Below are positions 40,513 to 52,366 of a stretch of 64,000 nucleotides of DNA, piece by piece. Numbering within the stretch: the first letter of the stretch is position 1; each line of letters starts with the position of its first letter. The DNA is taken from positions 11,189,391-11,253,390 of the forward strand of contig OZ025212.1 of assembly GCA_964019055.1 (NCBI GenBank), in the 5' to 3' direction. Made by a program: the position numbers and the translations under genes. The stretch is from Anthopleura xanthogrammica. Lineage: Eukaryota > Cnidaria > Anthozoa > Actiniaria > Actiniidae. The notes below the pieces were generated by a model. That model was given only the letters and a program-made list of their open reading frames with translations, did no database searches and was not told where the DNA came from.

Positions 40513-41312
40513 TGATAACTACACAGGGAGCCCGGCTTTCCTATGCCTCATTCAATATTCATTATTCTTTACGTAATTGCTTTTATGGGTTTCCTGTGGT
40601 TTAAGATTGGCTTCCTGTGGTTTAGGATCGGTTTACGGTTACACAAGCTGTAATCAGATCTGGACTGTAAATTGATAACCAATTAAATTCAAATCAATAA
40701 CCTCTTTATGGGTTGCCTGTGTTGTTTTCCGTTTGGTCGGGTAGCCCAGCTCGGTTCTTCATTTTGCTGCATAGATTTCTTAATTTTCTGTTGTATTATA
40801 GTCAAGCTAGAGCTTGTAGCTCTCAGGAGAACAAGAAATATGATAGCTATAGCCATGCATTCCATGATGTATTAAATGGAGGTCACACGACTAGCTTCAT
40901 AGTCCCACCACCACGTTTGTATAGAACCAATATTCAGTGAATATGCTATGTTGATATAGAGGATTTAATTGATCGAAAAAGTGCAATTCCAAGAGTTACA
41001 AAGACTCTCGTTTTCTCTAGTAGTCCTAACTAGTAAACGTATAATATATCAAATCCTATCCTGTGCAAACAGACTCATCCAATGTCTTACCATAGGTCAA
41101 CATTATTTTGTATTCATAAAGCCTTCAGAATCCACAATCGATTCATGAAGCTAATTCCAATATTGATTTGGTTTTCAGTTATAACTATTATTAGCAAAAA
41201 AAAACGATTCTTTCCGCATACGAGTACTGAACATGCATGTATCAGGCATAAATACCTAGTGTTCTTTTTACCTTATGTTGAACTAAGATTAAATTGTTGA
41301 TCGCAAAACAAT

Positions 41313-41500
41313 TACTGCAATTTTCATAAACAAGCGAACTCTGCAGTTGCGAGTTCCCCGTTGGAATTTGGTTTTTCACTGCCGCCAGTCAAAAATATAA
41401 AAGGTACCGACTGATTATTTTTAATCGATGGAAGCGGAAAACCAAATTAAAGCGTGCAGCTCGCAGATACCGAGTTCGCATGTTTATGAAAATAGCAGTA
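41313..41500. mobile_element. TA-flanked MITE, third copy
   Basis: Duplicate of 18353-18540 carried by the segmental duplication; same arms and TA ends. Confidence 0.8.
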
Positions 41501-42069
41501 AAGGCCTACTCTGTGCCGCGACTGATTGTGACATAGGAAAAACAAAATACAAACGATCATGACCTCGGAACTTCTTCTTGTGACGGGACTACTAGAGCAC
41601 TGACGCTGCTAGCTTCTTTGATAATAGTAAAATACCACATCAGGTTAAGCCAAATTATCTGGCTTTTCCCCAGGCCAAAGGTGTTTTTTTTCCTCAACAC
41701 GACGCCGGTACTTTTGGACCAGGTTCATGATAATTCTTATATCATCATTGAGTCAGTTTCTTTTGTTCCTTGGCGGTCTTTATCCTTCATATTCACCCAA
41801 ATGTGGCCGGCTTATCCAGGTTGACATCTAGTTATCAACCCTGTGCTTAAGAAACTTCTCTAATGATGATAAGACGGTTATATACCTTATACCTCGGTTT
41901 AATATATAGAGATTATCACATGTTAAGAGCCTGATATCGTTTTTATTCACGAGTTTCCCGTCATATCGCGAACAAGCGAGTCCGCGAGCGAGTGAGCGAT
42001 ATGATACGGAAAACGAGTGAATAAAAATGTTGTTTTCTTTATTATACATTAAGGGTCGATTATATATTA

Positions 42070-43326
42070 CTCGGGCTACCTGCAAGGTAGGCCGAGTCTA
42101 GGTTTGGGTTTTCTATCTATCAGTCTATCGACGATGTTAGAAGTAAGTAAGCCTGCGCTGCTCGGCGGTCAGCGGTGTTCCTCTGCATGAGCAGTAGTCA
42201 CGTAACTGATTAAGTGACTTGCTTTGCTCTTCGAAGGTCTCGCTGTCTCGTGGTGTAAATATTTACTGAAAATCATGGAGTCCTTCTGGGACGCTCAATA
42301 CACATGCAAATGCACACGCCGTTCGCGGTAGACCCACACTAAATGATGTCGAGCGTCAGTTTCGAAACGAACCAAAGAAATGCAAAAACAATGCAAAAAA
42401 TACTCAAAGCAATGCCAAAGACAGTCAAATGAACTCAAACAAACGTACTCAAATGAGCTTAAATGAACTCAGAGGCACTCAGACGCACACGCCGTACGTG
42501 GTAGACACACATTAAAAGTTGTTATTGAGCGATTTTGGATCTATGAGAATCTATGGGCAAACTACGGTATGAGAATCGTAGAACTAGACAAACTAGTCAA
42601 AATAGATTAAGAGAATCTCTAAACTACCTAGCTATTACCAGATCTCAGATACAAAAAAAAAACAAAAAAAAATACTGAGACAAACTACAGAACGAGAGAC
42701 AAACTACAAAACGAGTGACAAACAAAGCTTTGATGAAAGCTGACTCCAAGAACTTGTAGAAGTCAGACGAGCTGATAGTGATCTACAAGAAAGCGAACTG
42801 CCAAGACTCCTTGTTGAATATTTTCATTTATGAAAATACAGAAAACAAAAACCAGAAAAATGACCAGTTAAACACATTTTGGCTAAGAGTATTTACATTG
42901 ATAAAACGTTTGTTTTGCAGCGAACAGTTTCGATACTGAAATATATATGTTTATTTCATCAGCTAGTCTTGAAAGGTACTCTAGTAGGTCAAGTAGAAAT
43001 ATAATATGCGTTGACAAGTCAGTAACACTAATGCCTTACTAGAATTTAAAATGTTTTTTAATGTTTATGGTCACATATTTTTCTCTTACAATCTCCCACC
43101 CCACCCAGCTGTTATACATCACGACGACTTGCCCTTGGTTATAATACATAATCTACTTTTACATTTATTTATGTATTAAACAGTGTGGATGCGCTCAAAA
43201 TACACCTGCATTCAATATATATCATTTTTGACTGCCAAATCAATTCCTATCCATTCCATGGTCGCAAATATATATACTAGATACTCTCTATAATGTAGCC
43301 CGAGTTCGCACTCTTAGAGTGTCTAG
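42070..43326. mobile_element. Helitron2/Helentron-like non-autonomous insertion
   Basis: 1.26 kb present here and absent at the paralogous point near 19100-19105 (TATATTATTATATATCGC). The left end starts CTCGGGCTACCTGCAAGGTA. Its inverted form, GTAGCCCGAG, lies about 30 nt inside the right end and is followed by the hairpin CACTCTTAGAGTG and terminal CTAG. Asymmetric terminal inverted repeats plus a 3' hairpin are the hallmarks of Helitron2/Helentron-type elements. No Rep/helicase coding is seen, so it is non-autonomous. Confidence 0.6.
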
Positions 43327-43659
43327 TTATTATATATCGCGAGATTTTATTGGACAGTTTGCCGTGAAGGGATATCGTATCACTTCACTGATATGGTTTT
43401 TATTCTCGGCTTTATTTCACGAATATCGACCCTAAATGCGTAATAAATCTCATATCCACCTCGGTAACGGTATATAACCGTTACTTATTTTGACTCAGTG
43501 CTCACCTTTCTAGAAACGTTTTTATCTGCCAGTCTCCAACGAGTAGTTGATAACTAAAACCCTGTCGTCAAAATAAAGCAAAGCTGCTCTCAGCGGCTTC
43601 AGCATAACTACCATCTTTCCTGAATAGTAAGCTTTGAAATCTAATTAGAGCTAATTAGA

Positions 43660-43915
43660 GGGAATATAGAGGGAATATACATTAGTATTCAAGGGGAATA
43701 TGTTATATTTCCCTTGCATACTATAGAAAAATTCATTGGATGACGAGGGAATTCGTGAAATTCCCTCGTTCATCCAATGAATTTTTCTTGAATCCCATAT
43801 CACAAAATAATTGCTCTAAATAGCGAATCGGATGAGGATAAAAAGCAAGAGAAAGAAAAACAAAATGCGGGCTATTGAATTCATCTTTTCAGACTGCTAT
43901 CAAACATTCTTCGTT
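43660..43915. repeat. Single foldback unit matching 19443-19928
   Basis: One copy of the unit with TTCATTGGATGACGAGGGAA and its inverse. The rest of 43916-45852 follows intron 1 of gene 2 (including the MITE at 44219-44335) and holds no recognised gene. Confidence 0.8.
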
Positions 43916-45852
43916 TTTATAGCAAAATTCACTTTTTAACAAAGTTAACTATTTCCATCTATACTCTTTGCAAACTAATCTTCTTTTTTTGATTGTTTTT
44001 TAATGCCATACGTTAAGAAAATCAAGTGATATTAAGACAAGAGCAATTTTTTTTGTGCGGGATCCCTGACCTTTCATTGAATTTAGCTTTGAAAGCGTTG
44101 GATTCCGCGCTGAATCCTTCGCTATCTACGTCACATATTCGTCATCTCGGACCAATCAGCGCGCGAGTTTATTTTGTGATATGGGATTCTAATATGCATT
44201 CCCTTCATGCTTAATACAAAAATAATGCAAAAATATCGATGGCGCAGACATGATTTTCGGGCACAGTCAATAGCGCGCGTGATCTTGCCCAAAAATGCCT
44301 CTTTTTCATGTCTGCGCCTGCGATATTTTTGAAAGCGCTCTCACTTCTCGAAAATGGTCTATTAGCAGTGGTTTGCGCATGGCAATTGGTCAGTGCAAGT
44401 ACACAATGAGTGTTACTTTATAGCTCGGTTTCACTTGACGTCATTTCCTATCCCGTGCGGAATGTTCCTCAGCTGAATCACAAGTTTTCAATATAATTCT
44501 TTCTGGCTGACAGCACATGATGGTCAGTGTTTGACCACCATTTGAAGCAGATAATGAGATTCAAAGACTTTTATCAGCTGATTGAAACCCAGCTATACAC
44601 CGACCGAGTTTTCAATTGCTGTTAATGACGTTGATGAGCACGCTCATGAAAGAATATTTCCTTTTATTGAATGTCAAAAGATACAAATGACTGCCCATTA
44701 ATGCTATTGGATGCTTGTGATTGTGTAAAAATCTTAAATGAATGTGACTTTAGCACTAACGAATGCCCGTCAAGGAAAATGTATGTATTTTCTCGTTATT
44801 GGTTATGTGTTCAGTGCTAATGTATGTGTATTTTGTGGTAATGAACAGCAAAAGGTGTATATTGTTTACTTCTTAAAATTATTCACCACTTATTCCAGGT
44901 GATCTCGATTTGACAGCTCGTCAAAATTTTTGACCAATCAGTTTAATTCAGCCAGGCGGTCCATCAAGACGATTGAACTACTTCAAAGTTTTGCAAGACT
45001 TTCGTACGGAAAAACTCTTTTTTTGTGTGTTCTTTTTGTTATCAGCGTCAATGCAGGGTAAAAAGGTCTTTTGTGAGATGCTTGGAGACATATTTTCGTT
45101 TTTAACCGCTATCTAAATCAAATAAGAAAGACTAAACTTTGAAGTTTTCGCTTGTCTCTAGCTAGCCAATTCACATTTGCTATACTTGAATCAAAATTAC
45201 TTTAATTTTTTGATTACTTTAACTTCCTAGCAAGCCAACCTAAGATAGCACCAGCAATGGATAATATTATATATATTCTATAAGCAATCGTCGTTTATAT
45301 ATAGGCCGTATATATTTCTTCTTAAACTATAGTATTTGTAGTGAGCAAAACAAGTTTACTTGAACAAAAATATCCAAAACCATATTATCAAGTTCGTGTT
45401 GTATTTTTTTCAGTTAAGAATAGGTAAAACATTTTTAGGAATTAAAATCTACGATAAAACACTTTGCTTTATTTTCTTGCAAGATTTTTCTGGTAAAAAA
45501 TTAAGTTCATTGTTGTTAACTTCAAGAACCGCCTCTGGACCGCCATAAAAACAACAATAATGCATTGCACGCATTTTTCGAGATCACCTGGTACATGTGT
45601 TATTCAGAAAACCTCCAAAATGCCAAAGTAAGCAGATATCGGCCTTCAGCTCGTGGTTGTGTCATATATTCACCTCGGGCTACGCCCTCCGCCGATAACC
45701 CTCACTTAAATCCCCGCTCTCTCCCATGGGTCATATAAAGGGGGATTATTTTTACAATTTTTACAATTTACCTAATTTTGTGCTGCAAATTCTGACATTC
45801 ATTTCTTCATTTGTTTAATCCTCTACAAGTTGTACATTTTATGAATCCACAG

Positions 45853-45898
45853 GAAATCAGAATGTCCAATTGATCGCAAACCACTCAACATTCAACAG
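45853..45898 (+). CDS. TRAF gene 4 exon 2 (end of RING)
   Basis: 46 nt identical in plan to gene 2 exon 2 (KSECPIDRKPLNIQQ), donor GTGCG. Confidence 0.82.
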
Positions 45899-48800
45899 GT
45901 GCGTCACTAAATGTTGTTCTAGTTTGTTAGAAAAGCTTCATCTTTTAAGCTGACAGCCAATCTTTTTTTTCGAAGGACGTTATTGATGACAAGGGATTAG
46001 AACGAACTGTAACGTCACTGCGTATCACGTGTCCCAGAAGATCTAGAGGCTGTCAATGGCAGGGAGAGTTATCAGATGTCAAGGTATCTGTTGAATACTT
46101 TGATAGTCTACACCACTAGACGTACAGTAACACTTCATAATTATACCGTCGTTTTAGATTCAAGGTGACTTCTAATTAGTTTTTTCTTCTTCCAGGAGCA
46201 TGACAAGAAGTGTGACTACATGATGGTACCTTGTACCTTTCAACGCTCTGGATGTAACTTTGAGGTATACTGACATGATAGATGACTTACGTTCTGTAGG
46301 ATTATAGTTATTTGAGTGGAATGATAGGACTGGTTGGGGTAGTATAGGTGTCAGATCTCGATAAGGATCCGGCCTCAATATGTTTAAGCCCCCTTCCCAG
46401 TCCCCCTCTTTACCGCTGCACAAGCTAGTTTGAACCTTGTAAACCTGACGCGTGGTACTATTCTTTTACTTCCATTATGACATTCTGTAAAGTCTGCTTC
46501 TAGGTAGTTAGTACCACTCCTGCCCTCTCTACATTTCCCGCACAACTCCTTTTGATTTGCTTGAATACCGTTATTATTTTTACTTCAAGAATTCATGAAT
46601 AATGGACAAACCTTTCTTCCAATTGGAGTGAACATACACGTCACGTGCATGGATCTCTATACCCGATAAAGTCTACTTCATTACCATTGTTATAGAAATG
46701 TGATTCACAGCCATTTAATTTCATATGCACGCTTCAGTATTACACCCGATTTCAAAAGAGTGCGAACATTTGGAATTTGTTTTCACCGCCAAACATTCAC
46801 TCGACCGACATTCACTCGACCGACCACAGGTAGTAAGTGGACGAGTAAACGATTGGAATTTCATGTGGTTTGAAACTATGCGTTAACCTGAAGTTACTGC
46901 GTTTTGAAATTTTTGAAGGATTTTTGTGAGAAAGAACCAAGGCCTGATCAGCCTTGCTTTCGTGTTTTGGCACATTTCAAATGCTTATAACTCTGCAGTG
47001 AATTAATATTGTTATATGACAACACAACTCTATGAAATTACTAATTTAGACATGTTCTTTCTTGTCAAGGAAAAAATGTTCCAAATCATTGTCGCTCGCG
47101 GTGCTAGTTCCCAGTCTCTCTCTCTTTTTTTATTATTTTTGTATAGGGTCAATGCTCTTTCCTTCTAAGGGAAACATGGGTGTGTAGCGGTGACAACGGC
47201 TACAAATTCAAAAGATTTAAAGTTAAACTGAGTGAAAATCCTATGCCTTCAGTCATACAAACGTCTGTAAATTTGACAATAAGCCACGTTCGATATCTTA
47301 AAATTCTGTCTTGATTGCAAGGCTAGTCGTAGCGTACTTCATGAATTAACTTTATTTAAACACGGTATATCTCTTCAGGACTTACAGAATATATATAAAA
47401 TACATGTATATAATTTATCTTAATTAACTATTTATAAAAGAAAAAAAGACTATAATATAAAATTAAGAAACTCAAACAAAAGAGCCTGCTTTTCAAGAGA
47501 GCCGTGTGCAAATGCGCCCGCTATTTATAGTGTTGATTACAGGCAGCCTTAAAACTTCGAAGGGTTTGTGCTTGCCGTAACTTGATCGGGAGACTATTCC
47601 AAAGCACCGCTCCGTTATAGCTAAAGCTATTCTTAAGAAAATTAGTGCGAGGCAATGGAATAGAAAGTTTGTTCTCGGTGTCACGTAGAGAATAGTTTGT
47701 AACACTGCTACGGTCTACAAATTTTGAGCTTCATGCACGGAACACGTGTATCACCAAATACATATTTTATTGGTGGGAATAACGGGGATAACATAACTTT
47801 CCGTATACTACGTTCCTACCTTTCGGCAATAATAAGGACATTTTCATAGAAATACTAGTCAGTTCACTACTCAACAACGTTATAATCGAATCTACATCAC
47901 AATATCTACTGATACTTTTGAGGTCTAATGCAATTTTGAACATGTTATTTCGGATAACCTCGGTATGATGTTAGAATTTTAACATTTCGAACGTGGCTTG
48001 TTTTTAACTTAAGTTTTCTCGGCCGATATATTACCTGACATAATGAATCTTCTTAGGGTTACTAAAGCGGTAAATGAGCTCTTTCTAGTGTTGGTATAGG
48101 TTGTTAATTTTAACTCATTTTGGAGAAGGGTCTATTCCCGGACTCGTCATCTTATGTGACTTGAGTTGCTTGTTGGTTCTCTCTTTTGCTTTGAATTATA
48201 TTTTCCGGGTTCCCTGGTTTTCCTTCCTCCGGAAAAAAAATCAACTTCTAAATTCCTATTCGATCATGGAACGATGGCTACAGGTTTGTTAAACACTTGC
48301 TATTAAGTGCCACCCTCGTAAAACAAGGACGATTTGGATACTTACGTCACGAAAGATCGTCAACTACCCACGAAATCTCGTAGACCTGCAACCCTGTCTT
48401 GATGCCGGTTGGCATGCTACTACACTTAACTTATCTAAGCCCTTTTGGGGCTGACTACTTATATCTGCAATTAACGAGAAACTCTATTACAATCCTTGTG
48501 ACGTGCTCTAATAGACTAAGCTTGGGCACAATGTTTCCCATTTCGAGACAATAAGATCCTTTATTTGAATTTTATCATATCATTTCATTCCCTAGAATAT
48601 GATTTCTTTGTTTGACGGTTACGCATGAGAAGATGCATGAATCCATATTAAAATAAATATATCGATAAGACATTTTAGGGTGGAATACGGGTTGATATTT
48701 TTTTCGAGTCTGCAGTACTTTATAGAGCCCGACAGGACTGACAAAAAGATAACTCGATAAGCTTTCAAGATAAACTCGACTCGCAGATTAACTTCTAGAC

Positions 48801-49798
48801 ATTTACTTCGTTAGGTGACCTGTTTTTTCTTCGATAAGAAATGGTCCACACTTGTCTATACTGAGTTCGAGCAGTCGGTGATACCGCATAATTACACCAC
48901 AGGTAGCCCAAGCGTTGAGTTAGCAGCTTTTGACGTCATCAGATTTAACGAGTGAGCGATTGAAATTTCATGCATTTTGCATCTTCCTTATCAAGCTTGA
49001 AATGTATTATATTCATATGCAGATGATTTTAGCACAAAAGAAAATATACTGGAAAAACTTGAAGACAAAGTTTTGGAAAATTCCATATAGTCCCGGTTAC
49101 AGTTATCCCGATTGTAATCATGAACATGGGTCTAATGCGGGATAAGAAGTTGATAGTGTCTGAAGGGACCAAATGAGTTAGAATCTTACATCAGTTTTTC
49201 TTTGAATCCCTCATTATAGACACAGAGAAAAAACATGGAAGAACATCTTGAAAGGAAAATCAAGGACCATCTCGTTTTGACGTCTGAGCGCCTCTCTTCC
49301 TTAGGAAACGTTCATTTGAAATTCATTTGGAAAATAATTAATTTTGACGAGAACTGGAAAAAGGCCAAGGAAACTGGAAACAAACATTGTATGTACAGTG
49401 ATCCATTCTACACTGACAAGTATGGATACAAAATGAGGGTTCTGCTGTACCCTAATGGAGAAAGGGATAAAGTCGTTGGACATGTGTCAATATTTATTCA
49501 AATGCTCAGAGGTGAATACGATGCCGTATTACCCTGGCCATTTGCAAGGAAGACAACCATCACTCTGTTGGATCAGAAACAAAACCTACAACAAAGAAAG
49601 AATGTTCAAAAAACGCTGTCTTACAAGGACATGTTAGACAACCCACAATGCTACAGGAGACCAACTACAGATTCAAATGATGGTCATGGCTACCTAACGT
49701 TTATTTCACACGAGAAATTGATGACTGAAAACTACATCGTTGATGATACAATCTTCGTACAAGTAGCAGTCATGGAAGGATACACTGGAACTGAATAA
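45853..49798 (+). CDS. TRAF-like gene 4 (no RING exon found)
   Basis: Exons 45853-45898, 45976-46083, 46196-46264 and 49226-49798, in phase and without stops. It encodes the RING end, two TRAF zinc fingers, a very short coil and an intact MATH domain. The block it belongs to was duplicated from gene 2 without the RING exon. It therefore either uses the gene 2 RING exon at 17355 by skipping genes 2 and 3, has an unrecognised first exon, or is not expressed. Exon 5 is more divergent from gene 2 than the surrounding introns. Confidence 0.7.
45976..46083 (+). CDS. TRAF gene 4 exon 3 (first TRAF zinc finger)
   Basis: 36 codons, DVIDDKGLERTVTSL then CPRRSRGCQWQGEL. V-I and V-T differences from gene 2 are conservative; all ligands kept. 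Confidence 0.85.
46196..46264 (+). CDS. TRAF gene 4 exon 4 (second TRAF zinc finger)
   Basis: 23 codons, EHDKKCDYMMVPCTFQRSGC then NFE; ligands intact, unlike gene 2. Confidence 0.85.
47350..47960 (-). pseudogene. LINE 3' end, copy in gene 4 intron 4
   Basis: Duplicate of 23344-23960, with the same PRTNFLKNSFSYNGAVLWNS motif on the minus strand. The rest of intron 4 (46265-49225) follows gene 2. Confidence 0.7.
49226..49798 (+). CDS. TRAF gene 4 exon 5 (short coil + MATH)
   Basis: 191 codons ending GYTGTE and TAA. After RKNMEEHLERKIKDHLVL the coil is cut to SSLGNVHL, joining directly to KFIWKIINFDENWKK. MATH landmarks are MYSDPFYTDKYGYKM, GHVSIFIQMLRGEYDAVLPW and FARKTTITLLDQ. The coil loss could weaken trimerisation (inference). 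Confidence 0.87.
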   Translation, partial: RKNMEEHLERKIKDHLVLTSERLSSLGNVHLKFIWKIINFDENWKKAKETGNKHCMYSDPFYTDKYGYKMRVLLYPNGERDKVVGHVSIFIQMLRGEYDAVLPWPFARKTTITLLDQKQNLQQRKNVQKTLSYKDMLDNPQCYRRPTTDSNDGHGYLTFISHEKLMTENYIVDDTIFVQVAVMEGYTGTE

Positions 49799-50419
49799 CT
49801 AGAGTCTAATTGATCCAGTCAGTCATAATGAGACGGTCGTTATTTAGATGAGGACTGGTACTAATAACTAGAGTCTAATAGACCCAGTCAGTCATAATGA
49901 GACGGTCGTTATTTAGATGAGGACTGGTACTAATAACTAGAGTCTAATAGACCCAGTCAGTCATAATGAGACGGTCGTTATTTAGATGAGGACTGGTACT
50001 AATAACTAGGGTCTAATAGACCCAGTCAGTCATAATGAGACGGTCGTTATTTAGATGAGGACTGGTACTAATAACTAGAGTCTAATAGACCCAGTCAGTC
50101 ATAATGAGACGGTCGTTATTTAGATGAGGACTGGTACTAATAACTAGAATCTTATAGACCCAGTCAGTCATAATGAGACGGTCGTTATTTAGATGAGGAC
50201 TGGTACTAACAACTAGAGTCTAATAGACCCAGTCAGTCATAATGAGACGGTCGTTATTTAGATGAGGACTGGTACTAATAACTAGAGTCTAATAGACCCA
50301 GTCAGTCATAATGAGACGGTCGTTATTTAGATGAGGACTGGTACTAACAACTAGAGTCTAATAGACCCAGTCAGTCATAATGAGACGGTCGCTATTTAGA
50401 TGAGGACTGGTACTAATAG
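49799..50419. repeat. 69-bp tandem array after gene 4 (9 units)
   Basis: Longest of the four 69-bp arrays. Near-uniform units; two share a TAACAACTAG variant, suggesting duplication of a two-unit block. Confidence 0.95.
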
Positions 50420-50519
50420 TGAGAGGATCACTTATCATGCAGATAAGATAGGTGCTAAATTTTAAATTTTTATTCGAATTGAATTTACCAATTGCTTATG
50501 ACTGAAAAATTGTTTAAAG

Positions 50520-50765
50520 ATGAACCCACTATGTAATGTATCGATTTGTAATAACTATTGATAGTAAAATAGTGTCAGTAGGGTGTTGTACAGTTGATAA
50601 ACATTGTCTTTATTATGGATTTGATTTACTGATTGATGAACCCACTATGTAATGTATCAATTTGTAATAACTATTGATAGTAAAATAGTGTCAGTAGGGT
50701 GTTGTACAGTTGATAAACATTGTCTTTATTATGGATTTGAATTACTGATTGATGAACCCACAGTT
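50520..50765. repeat. 116-bp tandem array after gene 4 (about 2 units)
   Basis: Same unit and order as after genes 1-3; ends in a partial GATGAACCCACAG. Confidence 0.9.
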
Positions 50766-50865
50766 AAGGGGGGACCTACCTATTTACCAGCCACAGTTGC
50801 TAAGGAAAGGATTAAAAAATGTCTAATAAGAGGTTTTTGTAATGCTTTAAGCTCATGATGAAACT

Positions 50866-51433
50866 AATTTGTGAAATGGACCATTCTTACATATGTGTGA
50901 TGACGTCATCACTCCTGCGTCATTAATCCGGTCATATTTCATGACACGAATTGAAACAAAGTTAAGCATGGATTTTACTCTACGTTAAGAGAGTGGAAAA
51001 ATATTTAGATTTAAAAAATTCAACATGACTTGGTAGCCTGGCCTTTTCACCGTTTTCAAAAAAAAAGCTTAACTTTGTTTCAATTCATATCAGCTATGAT
51101 TTCTCTTTTTTTTTATTTTTTTTTTATTTGAGATTTGCCCGCAGGCTGGTGCTGTACAATAGAACACGAGGTCCCCTTCGAGGTACATTGCACCAATTCC
51201 CAACCCCTTAAAACTCCCATTCCCATCCCGCAATCAACCCATTAAGAAATCATTAGTAAAGGCCAGACACTGAGGGTGGTCACTGCCAGGGTTTCTTTAC
51301 GTCCTCAGTGGTTCTTTTACGTCCCTCCGATGCAGGGTTAGGTAGTGTGGAAAGAGGGGACCGCCATTTTACGTGGTCATCCGAGCCACGGGAAGGTCTA
51401 ACCGTTTGTAGATGTAATTACAAAGGCAGCACC

Positions 51434-51472
<39 letters not shown>

Positions 51473-51676
51473 CCGGGGCTTGAACCCACGACCTCCTGCA
51501 CGAAAGTCCGGTGCTCAACCAACTGAGCCAACCGGGCGGCGGTTTAACTCTTATTTGTGAGTCAATCCAACCAAATGCACGCTTGTTTTTATATTTTTAA
51601 TGATCTATGACGTCCTAAATTGCGTAAGAGAGATGACGTCATCGCACATATCAGAAAATGATCCATTTCACAAATT
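50866..51676. mobile_element. TIR element with CRE-like palindromes, host of the SINE
   Basis: Left arm AATTTGTGAAATGGACCATT ... GTGATGACGTCATC; right arm GATGACGTCATCGCACATAT ... AATGATCCATTTCACAAATT. Each arm ends in a TGACGTCA palindrome. A nested dyad (GAATTGAAACAAAGTTAAGC with its inverse at 51067-51088) lies inside. Confidence 0.8.
51106..51542 (-). mobile_element. tRNA-derived SINE
   Basis: On the minus strand the head reads like a tRNA: A box TGGCTCAGTTGG, anticodon-loop-like ACTTTCGTG, B box GGTTCAAGCCC. A unique body of about 350 nt and an A-rich tail (the T tract at 51106-51128 on the plus strand) follow. It is nested in the TIR element and interrupts it. Internal promoter boxes would allow Pol III transcription. 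Confidence 0.85.
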
Positions 51677-52211
51677 GATTTTATTTATGAAGTTATGATA
51701 TAAGAAAAACTTTTCAGAGATTTAAATATGGCTGGTAAATTAGAGATGCTTCTGTCGCCTGATTAAAGCCAGTTTAGCTCGTGGTCGGATCCAGCGCAAC
51801 ATGATTATATCATTAGTGACAAGTTACAGGTTGCTGAAAGTCTCAGGTGATACTGATTGTATTAAAAAGTAAAAAGTACTAACGACTGGATTTTCAGGGG
51901 GGGAAATCTGTCGACAACGTTTGTGTGATCCCGTGTTTGTGTGGATGACAAGAAGTGAGTGATCAGTTCCCTCCTTTCCTATACAAACAAACAATGTGAC
52001 CCCCTCCCTCCCCAAATCCACAGCAGTCCCTGCCCTCCCTCTCCCAGAAGATAAATAATGACCTAAACAAACCCACTCGGCGTATACATCGACCTTTAGA
52101 TACAGCCTCGCTAATAACACAGCATGAAAATCATGTCAGCCATGAAAGTGTCCATATATTTCACGGAAGAACACACAGCCAGTATATATCTTGTAGTCTC
52201 GGTATATCAAG
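51677..52211. promoter_or_regulatory. Region upstream of the gene 5 RING exon
   Basis: No coding. It should hold the promoter and 5'UTR of gene 5. It is not similar to the region upstream of the gene 2 RING exon, and no clear TATA box or initiator is assigned. Confidence 0.3.
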
Positions 52212-52366
52212 ATGGCTACACCTCAGGGATATGATTTTGACTTCATCGATCAGCTACCTGATGATTGTATCTGTAAGATATGCCATCTTGCACTCCGTCA
52301 ACCCGTACAGACCAAGTGTTGTGGGCACAGATTCTGTAAAGACTGTCTTGTAGAAGCGACCAAGAG
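52212..52366 (+). CDS. TRAF gene 5 exon 1 (RING)
   Basis: 155 nt from ATG to donor GTAACA. MATPQGYDFDFIDQLPDD then CICKICHLALRQPVQTKCC; nearly identical to 17355-17509, although flanks are unrelated on both sides. The donor is weaker than GTAAGT in gene 2. Confidence 0.88.

Larger units (their letters stand above)
40727..50420. repeat. Segmental duplication of 17.6-26.2 kb
   Basis: Starts at GTTTGGTCGGGTAGCCC and follows 17611-26226 collinearly through intron 1, exons 2-5 and the 69-bp array of gene 4. The RING exon lies outside the copied segment. Main differences are the Helitron2-like insertion here and an extra foldback unit in the other copy. Confidence 0.85.

Noticed and set aside
51470..51541. 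A genuine tRNA-Glu gene
   Set aside because: A and B boxes are good, but the sequence continues into a SINE body and A-rich tail and the acceptor stem is not paired properly.
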